Shown here: positions 1 through 5,316 of the stretch, in pieces
Layout of the letters: each line of letters starts with the position of its first letter
Position numbering within the stretch: position 1 is the first letter of the stretch
NCBI GenBank assembly: GCA_007120575.1
Contig: SKNJ01000188.1
Location: 1 to 7,121, forward strand
Direction of reading: 5' to 3'
Source: Thioalkalivibrio sp.
GTDB taxonomy: Bacteria > Pseudomonadota > Gammaproteobacteria > Ectothiorhodospirales > Ectothiorhodospiraceae
DNA length: 7,121 bases
Translations under genes and position numbers: made by a program
The notes under the pieces: generated by a model
Databases searched by the model: none
Seen by the model: only the letters and a program-made list of their open reading frames with translations
What the model was told of the DNA's origin: nothing

Positions 1-137
1 GTCCGGAGCAAGGCCAAATAGGGGTGCATGGTGTGGCCCGCATCGCACCCGGGTAGGCTGCTCGAGGCGTCCGGTGACGGACGTCCCAGATGAATGACTG
101 TCCACGACAGAACCCGGCTTATCGGCCGACTCCCACT
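1..137 (+). ncRNA. rnpB: RNase P RNA (M1 RNA), 3' part only
   Basis: This is the 3' end of the catalytic RNA of RNase P, which removes the 5' leader from pre-tRNAs. The 5' part lies before the window. It matches the remembered E. coli M1 RNA closely: the conserved run beginning GGAGCAAGGCCAAATAGG (4-21), a stem GGGTGC/GCACCC (22-27 with 45-50) enclosing an inner stem (31-35 with 39-43, loop GCC), then GGGTAGGCTGCT (51-62). A stem CGTCCG/CGGACG (68-73 with 78-83) is capped by GTGA, a GNRA loop as in P18. The conserved 3' block follows, including GATGAATGA (90-98) and the P4 strand in AGAACCCGGCTTATCGG (109-125). The last segment, CGGCCGACTCCC, should be the 3' strand of P1, whose partner is outside the window. 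The mature end near 137 is set by analogy with E. coli and may be off by a few bases. TTTT at 137-140 directly after P1 may help termination. Confidence 0.96.
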
Positions 138-151
138 TTTCCCCACGCCGA

Positions 152-182
152 CCGGCCACTTGCGCGCACCGTGGGTGGCCGG
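152..182 (+). repeat. Perfect inverted repeat downstream of rnpB
   Basis: CCGGCCAC at 152-159 is the exact reverse complement of GTGGCCGG at 175-182, with a 15-nt loop. It starts 15 nt after the predicted end of rnpB. An RNA hairpin here could stabilise or terminate the rnpB transcript. No T-run follows it (the next bases are GCCCCGGCACTCCCCC), so a standard intrinsic terminator is unlikely. The repeat is seen directly; its role is inference. Confidence 0.45.
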
Positions 183-317
183 GCCCCGGCACTCCCCCGC
201 AAATTCATAAAGTAGTTTCTCAAGTATCTCCCCCAAGGCGCGGCTTTTGTGCGCTTGTTTTCGCGGCGGCAGCCGTGGCCCCGGCGGTTTCGCTAAGTCT
301 CTGTGATTCAAGGCCTA

Positions 318-330
318 TTTTTTGTTTTTT
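318..330 (+). promoter_or_regulatory. T-tract upstream of the mraZ promoter, possible UP element
   Basis: Two runs of six T are separated by one G, starting right after AGGCCTA. The tract ends 13 nt before the -35 box, roughly -50 to -62 from the predicted start of transcription, which fits a distal UP element for the RNA polymerase alpha subunit. It could instead be the U-tract of an rnpB terminator, but no clear GC hairpin lies directly before it. Confidence 0.3.
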
Positions 331-343
331 CCGCCCGATTTCC

Positions 344-373
344 TTGACTCGGCGGGATCGGCGTACCTATAGT
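344..373 (+). promoter_or_regulatory. Predicted sigma70-type promoter of the dcw cluster (Pmra)
   Basis: A -35 box TTGACT (344-349, five of six to TTGACA) and a -10 box TATAGT (368-373, five of six to TATAAT) are 18 nt apart. Transcription would start near 380, giving a leader of about 45 nt before mraZ. The position just upstream of the MraZ boxes and the first gene of the cluster fits the mra promoter known from E. coli. No other promoter of this quality is seen in the gene-free stretch. Confidence 0.8.
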
Positions 374-381
374 GTCGATAA

Positions 382-407
382 GTGGGCCAATGTGGGAAAA
401 GGTGGGT
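382..407 (+). promoter_or_regulatory. MraZ operator: three TGGG boxes with 10-nt period
   Basis: GTGGG occurs at 382-386, 392-396 and 402-406, so the TGGG cores begin at 383, 393 and 403. As TGGGN units they read TGGGC, TGGGA and TGGGT with 5-nt spacers. This is the arrangement described for MraZ binding upstream of mraZ in E. coli: TGGGN direct repeats about one helical turn apart, contacted by neighbouring subunits of the MraZ ring. The boxes lie at about +3 to +27 of the predicted transcript, so bound MraZ would block promoter escape or early transcription and give autoregulation of the whole cluster. Confidence 0.9.
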
Positions 408-414
408 AACCACC
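401..414 (+). promoter_or_regulatory. Small leader hairpin with GNRA loop before mraZ
   Basis: GGTGG (401-405) pairs perfectly with CCACC (410-414) across the loop GTAA, a GNRA tetraloop. In RNA this would form a compact 5-bp hairpin ending 10 nt before the mraZ ATG. It overlaps the third MraZ box and uses up the only G-rich, SD-like bases of the leader (AGGUGG). The pairing is directly visible; an effect on translation is inference. Confidence 0.45.
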
Positions 415-424
415 GCTGCCAGCC

Positions 425-865
425 ATGTTTCGAGGCGTTAGCCAGATCAACCTGGATGCGAAGGGCCGCCTGGCCGTTCCGGCGCGGTATCGCGACGAGC
501 TGGCCACGTCCTGCAGCGGGCAGATGGTGGTGACCGTGGATCGCGATGGCTGCCTGCTGCTGTATCCCCAGCCGGAGTGGGAGCGCATCGAGCAAAGCCT
601 GATGGCCCGCCCCAACATGACGCCCGGGGTACGCAACCTGCAGCGTCTGCTGATTGGCCATGCCACCGAATGCGATCTCGACGGCAGCGGCCGTCTGTTG
701 CTTCCGCCTCCTCTGCGCCAGTACGCCGGTCTGGACAAGCGTGTCGTGCTGCTGGGGCAGGGCAACAAGTTCGAGATCTGGGACGAGGCGACCTGGGAGC
801 AGCGTCGCGAGGTGCTGTTCGGGGATGGCGTGGATGAAGAAGCACTCGAATCCATCGCGTTGTGA
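425..865 (+). CDS. mraZ: Transcriptional regulator MraZ
   Basis: MraZ is a DNA-binding protein of the AbrB/SpoVT fold that forms a ring and, in E. coli, represses its own dcw cluster. The 146 residues are close to the 152 of E. coli. Two tandem MraZ half-domains are visible, each with the DxxxR signature: D11/R15 in [10 protein letters not shown] (10-19) and D86/R90 in [10 protein letters not shown] (85-94). The start [11 protein letters not shown] is typical of the family. The ATG at 425 is fixed by an in-frame TAA at 407-409 with no other usual start codon between. No Shine-Dalgarno sequence stands at the normal distance; the only G-rich bases are inside the operator and leader hairpin, about 20 nt upstream. 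The TGA overlaps the proposed GTG start of rsmH (GTGA), so translation is probably coupled. The three TGGG boxes just upstream predict autorepression. Confidence 0.97.
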   Translation: MFRGVSQINLDAKGRLAVPARYRDELATSCSGQMVVTVDRDGCLLLYPQPEWERIEQSLMARPNMTPGVRNLQRLLIGHATECDLDGSGRLLLPPPLRQYAGLDKRVVLLGQGNKFEIWDEATWEQRREVLFGDGVDEEALESIAL

Positions 866-1797
866 CGGGCATGGAACCGGACACCCATATCCCGGTGCTG
901 TGCGACGCAGTACTGGAGGGCCTCGCCGTGCGCGCTGACGGTTTCTATGTGGATGGCACCTTTGGCCGGGGCGGACATGCCCGGGCTCTGCTCGCGCGCC
1001 TGGGGCCGGAGGGTCGCCTGCTGGCGATGGACCGCGATCCGGCCGCTGCCGCGGCAGCGGGCGACCTCGCGGGGGATCCACGCTTCGTGTTCCGAGTGGG
1101 CCGGTTTTCCGCAATGGCGGAGGTCTTGCGCGAATTCGATCCCGGCCGCGGGCCCGACGGGGTGATGCTTGACCTCGGGGTATCGTCGCCCCAGCTCGAT
1201 ACCGCGGAACGCGGCTTCAGCTTCCAGCACGACGGTCCCCTGGACATGCGCATGGACCCCGCCACGGGCGAAAGCGCCGCCGACTGGCTGGCGCGTGCCG
1301 ACGAGGCCGAGATCGCCGACGTGATCTACCACTATGGCGAGGAGCGCTATTCCCGCCGGATTGCGCGCGCGGTCGTGGCGGCGCGCGCCGAACACCCGAT
1401 TACCCGTACCGGGCAGCTCGCCGAGCTGGTCAGTCGGGCGGTGCCGCGCCGCGAGCCGGGCAAGCATCCCGCGACTCGCACCTTCCAGGCCCTGCGCATC
1501 CATGTGAATCGCGAGCTGGAAGAACTGGAGCAGTGGCTGGCGACCATCCCGGAGATCCTGCCTCGGGGCGCGCGTCTGGCGGTGATCAGCTTCCATTCGC
1601 TGGAGGACCGCATGGTGAAGCAGGCCCTGCGCGCCCCCAAACCGGACCGGCGCATTCCCCGCGGGTTGCCGGTGATGCCGGAACTGCCCGAGCGCCGCTT
1701 GCGAGCGGTTGGCAAGCCGGTGCGCGCAGATGCCGCGGAGCAGCGCGCGAATCCGCGTGCCCGTTCGGCAGTCCTGCGGATTGGGGAGCGGTGCTGA
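862..1797 (+). CDS. rsmH: 16S rRNA (cytosine1402-N4)-methyltransferase RsmH
   Basis: RsmH (MraW) is a cytoplasmic SAM-dependent enzyme that methylates N4 of C1402 in the 16S rRNA decoding centre. The 311 residues fit the usual size of about 310. Visible motifs are the SAM-binding loop DGTFGRGGH (31-39), the acidic strand end MDRDP (56-60), [11 protein letters not shown] (103-113), the stretch [14 protein letters not shown] (119-132), the [11 protein letters not shown] segment and, near the C-terminus, ISFHSLEDR. The start is uncertain. GTG at 862 overlaps the mraZ stop by 4 nt, a common coupling arrangement; ATG at 871 gives a protein three residues shorter that also fits the family. Neither has a clear SD. 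Residues 61-66 are six consecutive alanines encoded by a perfect 18-bp palindrome (1043-1060). The TGA stop shares its A with the ATG of ftsL. Confidence 0.96.
   Translation: MTGMEPDTHIPVLCDAVLEGLAVRADGFYVDGTFGRGGHARALLARLGPEGRLLAMDRDPAAAAAAGDLAGDPRFVFRVGRFSAMAEVLREFDPGRGPDGVMLDLGVSSPQLDTAERGFSFQHDGPLDMRMDPATGESAADWLARADEAEIADVIYHYGEERYSRRIARAVVAARAEHPITRTGQLAELVSRAVPRREPGKHPATRTFQALRIHVNRELEELEQWLATIPEILPRGARLAVISFHSLEDRMVKQALRAPKPDRRIPRGLPVMPELPERRLRAVGKPVRADAAEQRANPRARSAVLRIGERC
1043..1060. repeat. Perfect 18-bp palindrome inside rsmH
   Basis: CCGCTGCCGCGGCAGCGG is its own reverse complement over all 18 bases. It falls almost exactly on the six-alanine run of RsmH (residues 61-66), which is written with all four alanine codons (GCC GCT GCC GCG GCA GCG). 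The symmetry ends sharply at both sides. It may be chance in GC-rich coding DNA or a binding site; no function can be assigned. Confidence 0.6.
1783..1788 (+). promoter_or_regulatory. Ribosome binding site of ftsL
   Basis: GGGGAG lies 8 nt before the ATG at 1797 and inside the last codons of rsmH. The in-frame GTG at 1791 is only 2 nt away, so this site favours the ATG as the ftsL start. Confidence 0.75.
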
Positions 1798-2081
1798 TGG
1801 TGGCGCGCGGTCTGCTATTCGTGACCCTGGGGGTCGGGGTGTTCGCCTCGGCGGTCGGGGTGGTCGCGGCCAAGCACGAGGCGCGCGAGGCATTTGTCAC
1901 GCACCAGGCGGTCCTGGCCGAGCGCGACGCATTGAACCTGGACTGGACCCAGTTGCAGATCGAGCAGTCCACCTGGGCCACGCCGGCCCGCATCGAGACC
2001 CAGGCCCGCGAGGAGCTGGGCATGATCCAGCCGGATTCCGACCGCATCGTTGTGATCGGAGGTAGCCAGTGGGCGCCCTGA
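1797..2081 (+). CDS. ftsL: Cell division protein FtsL
   Basis: FtsL is a small bitopic membrane protein that forms the FtsQ-FtsL-FtsB complex and relays activation to FtsW-FtsI at the septum. The 94-residue product has one membrane segment (about residues 6-25) and then a periplasmic heptad-like helix (about 26-57). The family-typical stretch EQSTWATPARIE (56-67) leads to ELGM (73-76), close to the EQSTW...RIE...LGM pattern of pseudomonad FtsL. Its place between rsmH and ftsI confirms the call, since the family is poorly conserved. The ATG overlaps the rsmH stop by one base (TGATG) and has a good RBS. With this start only about four residues (VARG after Met) precede the membrane segment, against roughly 34 in E. 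coli FtsL. An upstream in-frame GTG (1791) would add just two. The 3' end overlaps ftsI by 13 nt. Confidence 0.92.
   Translation: MVARGLLFVTLGVGVFASAVGVVAAKHEAREAFVTHQAVLAERDALNLDWTQLQIEQSTWATPARIETQAREELGMIQPDSDRIVVIGGSQWAP
2058..2063 (+). promoter_or_regulatory. Strong ribosome binding site of ftsI
   Basis: GGAGGT, a near-complete Shine-Dalgarno sequence, lies 5 nt before the GTG at 2069 and within the end of ftsL. It supports GTG as the ftsI start despite the 13-nt overlap with ftsL. Confidence 0.85.
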
Positions 2082-3784
2082 AACGCCAGATCAGCGGCGG
2101 TCGCCTGCGGGTCGTGCTCGGGGTGTTGATCCTGATGATGGTTGCACTGGTCCTGCGCGCGATCGATCTGCAGGTGCTGGATCGTGACTTCCTGACCCAG
2201 CAGGGCGAGCAGCGCCAGTTGCGCACTCTCGAGGAATCCGCGCACCGGGGCATGATCACCGACCGCCATGGCGAGCCGCTGGCGATTTCCGCGCCGGTGC
2301 AGACCGCCTGGGCCAACCCGCGCGACCTGCTGGAGCAGCGCGAGCGCTGGCCGGAGCTGGCCGCGGCCCTGGACGTGGAGCCGGACTGGCTGGCCGGACG
2401 CATCGAGGCCCGGGCCAGCCGCGAATTTCTGTATCTGCGTCGGCACATGCTGCCCGCACAGGCACGGCGCGTGACCGATCTGCGCATGCAGGGGGTCGGT
2501 CTGATCCGTGAATTCCACCGCTATTACCCGCATGGCGAGGCGGTCGCGCATGTGCTCGGGTATACCGACATCGACGATCGCGGCCAGGAAGGTGTGGAGC
2601 TGGCATTCGACCAGTGGTTGTCGGGGCGCCCCGGGGCGAAGCGCGTCCTGCGCGATCGCTACGGGCGCACCATCCGCGACGTTGCCAGTATCCGCCCGGC
2701 GCATGACGGCAACACCCTGCGTCTGACCCTGGATCAGCGGCTGCAGTACCTCGCCTATCGCGAGTTGAAGGCTGCGGTGGCCCGGCACGACGCGAAGGGC
2801 GGCACGGCCGTGTTGCTGGATGCACGCAGTGGCGAGATCCTGGCGCTGGTCAATCAGCCGGGCTTCAACCCCAACAACCGCAGCGCGATCCGCTCCGAGC
2901 TCACTCGCAACCGGGCGGTGACCGATACCCTGGAGCCCGGTTCGGTGCTCAAGCCGTTTACCGTGGCCGCGGCGCTGGATTCCGGTGCCATCGACCCCAA
3001 CGCGACCCTGGAAACCGCGCCGGGGACCCTGCGCGTCGGGCGTCATACGGTGCGCGACCTGCGGGACTACGGGACCATCGATCTGACCACGCTGATCGCG
3101 CGTTCGAGCAACGTGGGCGCGACCCAGCTCGCACTGGAGACCCCTCCGGGCGACTTCTGGCAGATCCTGCACCGCGCCGGGTTCGGACAGCGCGCGGGTA
3201 TCCATTTCCCCGGCGAGGCGCGTGGCCGGCTGCGCGAATTCATCCACTGGCGCGAGATCGAGCGCGCCACCCTGGGTTACGGCTACGGCCTGTCAGTCTC
3301 GACCCTGCAGATGGCGGCCGCGTATACCGCGTTCGCCAACGACGGCCGGCGCATTCCGGTCCGTCTGGCACACACCGCCGAGGACCTGCGCGAGGAGACG
3401 CGCGTGATGACCCCGCGCACCGCGCGTCAGGTCCTGGCGATGATGGAGCACGTGGTGGGGCCCGACGGGACCGCCCGCCAGGCCGTCATCGACGGTTACC
3501 GAGTCGCCGGCAAGACCGGCACTACCCGCAAGAGCGGGGCGGGCGGGTACACCGAGGATCGCTACCACTCGCATTTCGTGGGCCTGGCGCCGGCCTCGGA
3601 TCCGCGCTTCGTGATGGCGGTAAGCATCGACGAGCCGAATGCCGGGGTGTACTACGGTGGCGCGGTCGCTGCCCCGGTATTTCAGCGCGTGGTGGCCTCC
3701 GCCCTGCGCATGTACAACGTGCGCCCGGACGCGATGCCCGAAATCCCGATGCGACTGGCCGCCGATGCCGAGGGCGCGACATGA
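2069..3784 (+). CDS. ftsI: Peptidoglycan D,D-transpeptidase FtsI (PBP3)
   Basis: FtsI is the class B penicillin-binding protein that cross-links septal peptidoglycan; its partner glycosyltransferase is FtsW. The 571 residues are near the 588 of E. coli. The order is: a short cytoplasmic N-terminus, one membrane anchor (about 13-31), the PBP dimerisation domain with RGMITDRHGEPLA (60-72) and the conserved YPHGEAVAHVLGY stretch, then the transpeptidase domain. All three active-site motifs are intact: SVLK with nucleophile S292 and K295, SSN at 346-348, and KTGT at 482-485. The GTG start is set by the strong GGAGGT at 5-nt spacing and by the conventional distance to the membrane anchor. The gene overlaps ftsL by 13 nt and murE by 4 nt (ATGA), consistent with coupled translation. 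It is the likely target of division-specific beta-lactams such as aztreonam or cephalexin, judging from the family. Confidence 0.98.
   Translation: MGALKRQISGGRLRVVLGVLILMMVALVLRAIDLQVLDRDFLTQQGEQRQLRTLEESAHRGMITDRHGEPLAISAPVQTAWANPRDLLEQRERWPELAAALDVEPDWLAGRIEARASREFLYLRRHMLPAQARRVTDLRMQGVGLIREFHRYYPHGEAVAHVLGYTDIDDRGQEGVELAFDQWLSGRPGAKRVLRDRYGRTIRDVASIRPAHDGNTLRLTLDQRLQYLAYRELKAAVARHDAKGGTAVLLDARSGEILALVNQPGFNPNNRSAIRSELTRNRAVTDTLEPGSVLKPFTVAAALDSGAIDPNATLETAPGTLRVGRHTVRDLRDYGTIDLTTLIARSSNVGATQLALETPPGDFWQILHRAGFGQRAGIHFPGEARGRLREFIHWREIERATLGYGYGLSVSTLQMAAAYTAFANDGRRIPVRLAHTAEDLREETRVMTPRTARQVLAMMEHVVGPDGTARQAVIDGYRVAGKTGTTRKSGAGGYTEDRYHSHFVGLAPASDPRFVMAVSIDEPNAGVYYGGAVAAPVFQRVVASALRMYNVRPDAMPEIPMRLAADAEGAT
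3770..3774 (+). promoter_or_regulatory. Ribosome binding site of murE
   Basis: GAGGG lies 6 nt before the ATG at 3781 and 9 nt before the second ATG at 3784, so it cannot decide between these adjacent starts. The first is preferred because it forms the ATGA overlap with the ftsI stop. Confidence 0.55.
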
Positions 3785-5316
3785 TGGCCGGGCTGTATAC
3801 CCCGCCGTCCGTGCCGGAGGCCGGGCGCCGGCTTGGCGATCTGCTACCGGATGCCGGCCTCTCGACCGCGCAGACCGGGATCGTGATCCACGATCTGGTC
3901 CAGGACAGCCGGCAGGCGACCCCCGGCAGCGCGTTCGTGGCCCTGCCCGGGAGCGGGGCGCACGGTCTCGCGCACGCCGCCGACGCGGTGGCACGCGGTG
4001 CGGTGATCGTACTCTGGGACGAGGCCGAACGGGCCCCCGATCCGGGGCTGCCGGCGGCACGGGTCGCGGGGCTGCGCGCACGCCTGCCGGAGATGGCGTC
4101 CGGACTGTTCGGCGCGTGGCCGGTCACGGCCCCGGTGGTGGCCGTGACCGGTACCGATGGCAAGACCACGGTGACCCACCTGATCGCGGCCGCGCTGGAA
4201 TCGCTGGGCCGGCCGACGGGCCTGATCGGCACCCTGGGAGTCGGGCGCCCGGGCGGGCTGCGCGCGACCGGTCATACCACTCCCGGCGTGGTCGAGATGC
4301 ATCGCCACCTCGCGCGGCTGGCCGCGCAGGGCTGTGGCGCGGCCGTGCTGGAGGCCTCGTCGCATGGTCTCGCCCAAGGGCGTCTGGATGGGGTCCCGAT
4401 CCGGGTCGCGGTACTGACCCGCCTGGGTTCGGACCACCTGGATTTCCATGGCAGCCATGCCGCCTATGCGCAGGCCAAGGCCGGGCTGTTCCGCTGGCCT
4501 GGCCTGACGGCCACCGTGCTGAATGCCGACGACCCCCTGGGCCGCCGCCTGATCGAGGCGGAGCCGCAGGCCGGGGTCGTCCGCCGGACCTACAGCGCGG
4601 ATGGCGGTCACGCCGATCTGGTCGCCGGAGACGTGTGCGCGACCCCCGAGGGGATCGCCTTCACCCTGCGCGCCGAAGGGCGCGAATGGTCGGTGTCCTC
4701 GCCCCTGTTCGGGATGTTCCAGGCCGGCAATCTGCTGGCCACCCTTGCGGCGCTCCACAGTCTGGGTGTCGCCTGGGACCACGCGGTGGCTGCGGTGCGC
4801 GCGTTGCCGGGGGTGCCCGGGCGCATGGAGCGCTTCTCGCTGCCCGGGGGCGGGCTGCTGGTCGTGGACTACGCGCATACCGAGCAGGCGTTGGCCGCGG
4901 TACTGGACGCCCTGCGGCCGCATGCCCGCGGGCGCCTGACGGTAGTGTTCGGCTGTGGTGGCGATCGCGATACCGGCAAGCGCCCGGCCATGGGGCGCGC
5001 GGCCGCCGAGCGTGCCGACCAGGTGATCGTGACTGACGACAATCCGCGCCACGAGGACCCCGCCGCGATCCGTACCGCGATCCTGGCCGGATGCCGGGGC
5101 CCGGCGAACTGCCGCGCGATCGCGTCCCGCGAACAGGCCATCCGCACGGCTGCCGCCGAGGCGCGGGCCGGCGACGTGATCCTGGTGGCCGGCAAGGGCC
5201 ACGAGACGACCCAGCAGATTGGCGATCGCCATCACCCGTTCAGCGATCGCGCGATAGCGCGCGAGCTGAGCGCCGGTGCCCCGGTGCCGCCTGCCACGGG
5301 GAGAGATACGCGATGA
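3781..5316 (+). CDS. murE: UDP-MurNAc-L-Ala-D-Glu:meso-DAP ligase MurE
   Basis: MurE is the cytoplasmic ATP-dependent ligase that adds meso-diaminopimelate to UDP-MurNAc-L-Ala-D-Glu. At 511 residues it is slightly longer than E. coli MurE (495). The N-terminal uridine-binding domain shows DSR (42-44). The central ATPase domain has the P-loop GTDGKTT (124-130), HTTPG (165-169), EASSHGL (191-197), SDHLDFHG (217-224) and K233, the expected carbamylated lysine. The C-terminal domain carries DYAHTE, GCGGDRD, the meso-DAP-selecting motif DNPR (420-423) and GKGHE (471-475). DNPR argues for DAP rather than lysine. Two positions depart from the usual consensus: D126 replaces the common Asn in GTNGKT, and R214 stands where a TNL-type Asn is usual before SDH. 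The gene overlaps ftsI and murF by 4 nt each. Its 3' end holds four GCGATCGC octamers. Confidence 0.97.
   Translation: MMAGLYTPPSVPEAGRRLGDLLPDAGLSTAQTGIVIHDLVQDSRQATPGSAFVALPGSGAHGLAHAADAVARGAVIVLWDEAERAPDPGLPAARVAGLRARLPEMASGLFGAWPVTAPVVAVTGTDGKTTVTHLIAAALESLGRPTGLIGTLGVGRPGGLRATGHTTPGVVEMHRHLARLAAQGCGAAVLEASSHGLAQGRLDGVPIRVAVLTRLGSDHLDFHGSHAAYAQAKAGLFRWPGLTATVLNADDPLGRRLIEAEPQAGVVRRTYSADGGHADLVAGDVCATPEGIAFTLRAEGREWSVSSPLFGMFQAGNLLATLAALHSLGVAWDHAVAAVRALPGVPGRMERFSLPGGGLLVVDYAHTEQALAAVLDALRPHARGRLTVVFGCGGDRDTGKRPAMGRAAAERADQVIVTDDNPRHEDPAAIRTAILAGCRGPANCRAIASREQAIRTAAAEARAGDVILVAGKGHETTQQIGDRHHPFSDRAIARELSAGAPVPPATGRDTR
5298..5303 (+). promoter_or_regulatory. Ribosome binding site of murF
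   Basis: GGGGAG is 9 nt before the ATG at 5313, inside the end of murE. It favours this start over the in-frame ATG at 5322 (18 nt away) and over starts further upstream within murE. Confidence 0.7.

Larger units (their letters stand above)
138..343. other. Gene-free spacer between rnpB and the mraZ promoter
   Basis: No credible protein or RNA gene is seen in these 206 bases. The stretch holds a perfect 8-bp inverted repeat (152-182), and a second possible small hairpin (178-190) that would compete with it. It also holds an AT-rich patch in an otherwise GC-rich region (201-230), a weak 6-bp stem AGGCGC/GCGCTT (236-241 with 251-256, one G-U pair) followed by GTTTT, and a T-tract (318-330). 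One or more of these may end rnpB transcription, but none is a textbook hairpin with an uninterrupted T-run. Confidence 0.7.

Noticed and set aside
204..227. Second promoter in the AT-rich patch (TTCATA and AAGTAT)
   Set aside because: The spacing is 12 nt and both boxes match poorly.
236..261. Weak hairpin AGGCGC/GCGCTT followed by GTTTT as an rnpB terminator
   Set aside because: The stem has only six pairs with one G-U, the loop is 9 nt, and the T-run is broken by G; too weak to call.
367..1893. Long open frame on the minus strand (508 codons) opposite mraZ and rsmH, with a shorter one at 308-1114
   Set aside because: It lies entirely opposite well-identified genes, is rich in Arg, Pro and Ala with no recognisable domain, and is the expected by-product of GC-rich codon use on the other strand.
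1586..3247. Open frame of 553 codons on the minus strand opposite ftsL and ftsI
   Set aside because: No family motif is visible, and its length is explained by the scarcity of stop codons opposite GC-rich coding DNA; FtsI motifs on the + strand are unmistakable.
3639..5036. Open frame of 465 codons on the + strand overlapping ftsI and murE
   Set aside because: It is out of frame with both real genes, Arg/Gly/Pro-rich and without a plausible function.
5091..5312. Possible upstream extension of MurF into murE
   Set aside because: The added 74 residues are Arg/Gly-rich and unlike MurF; the RBS and family N-terminus place the start at 5313.
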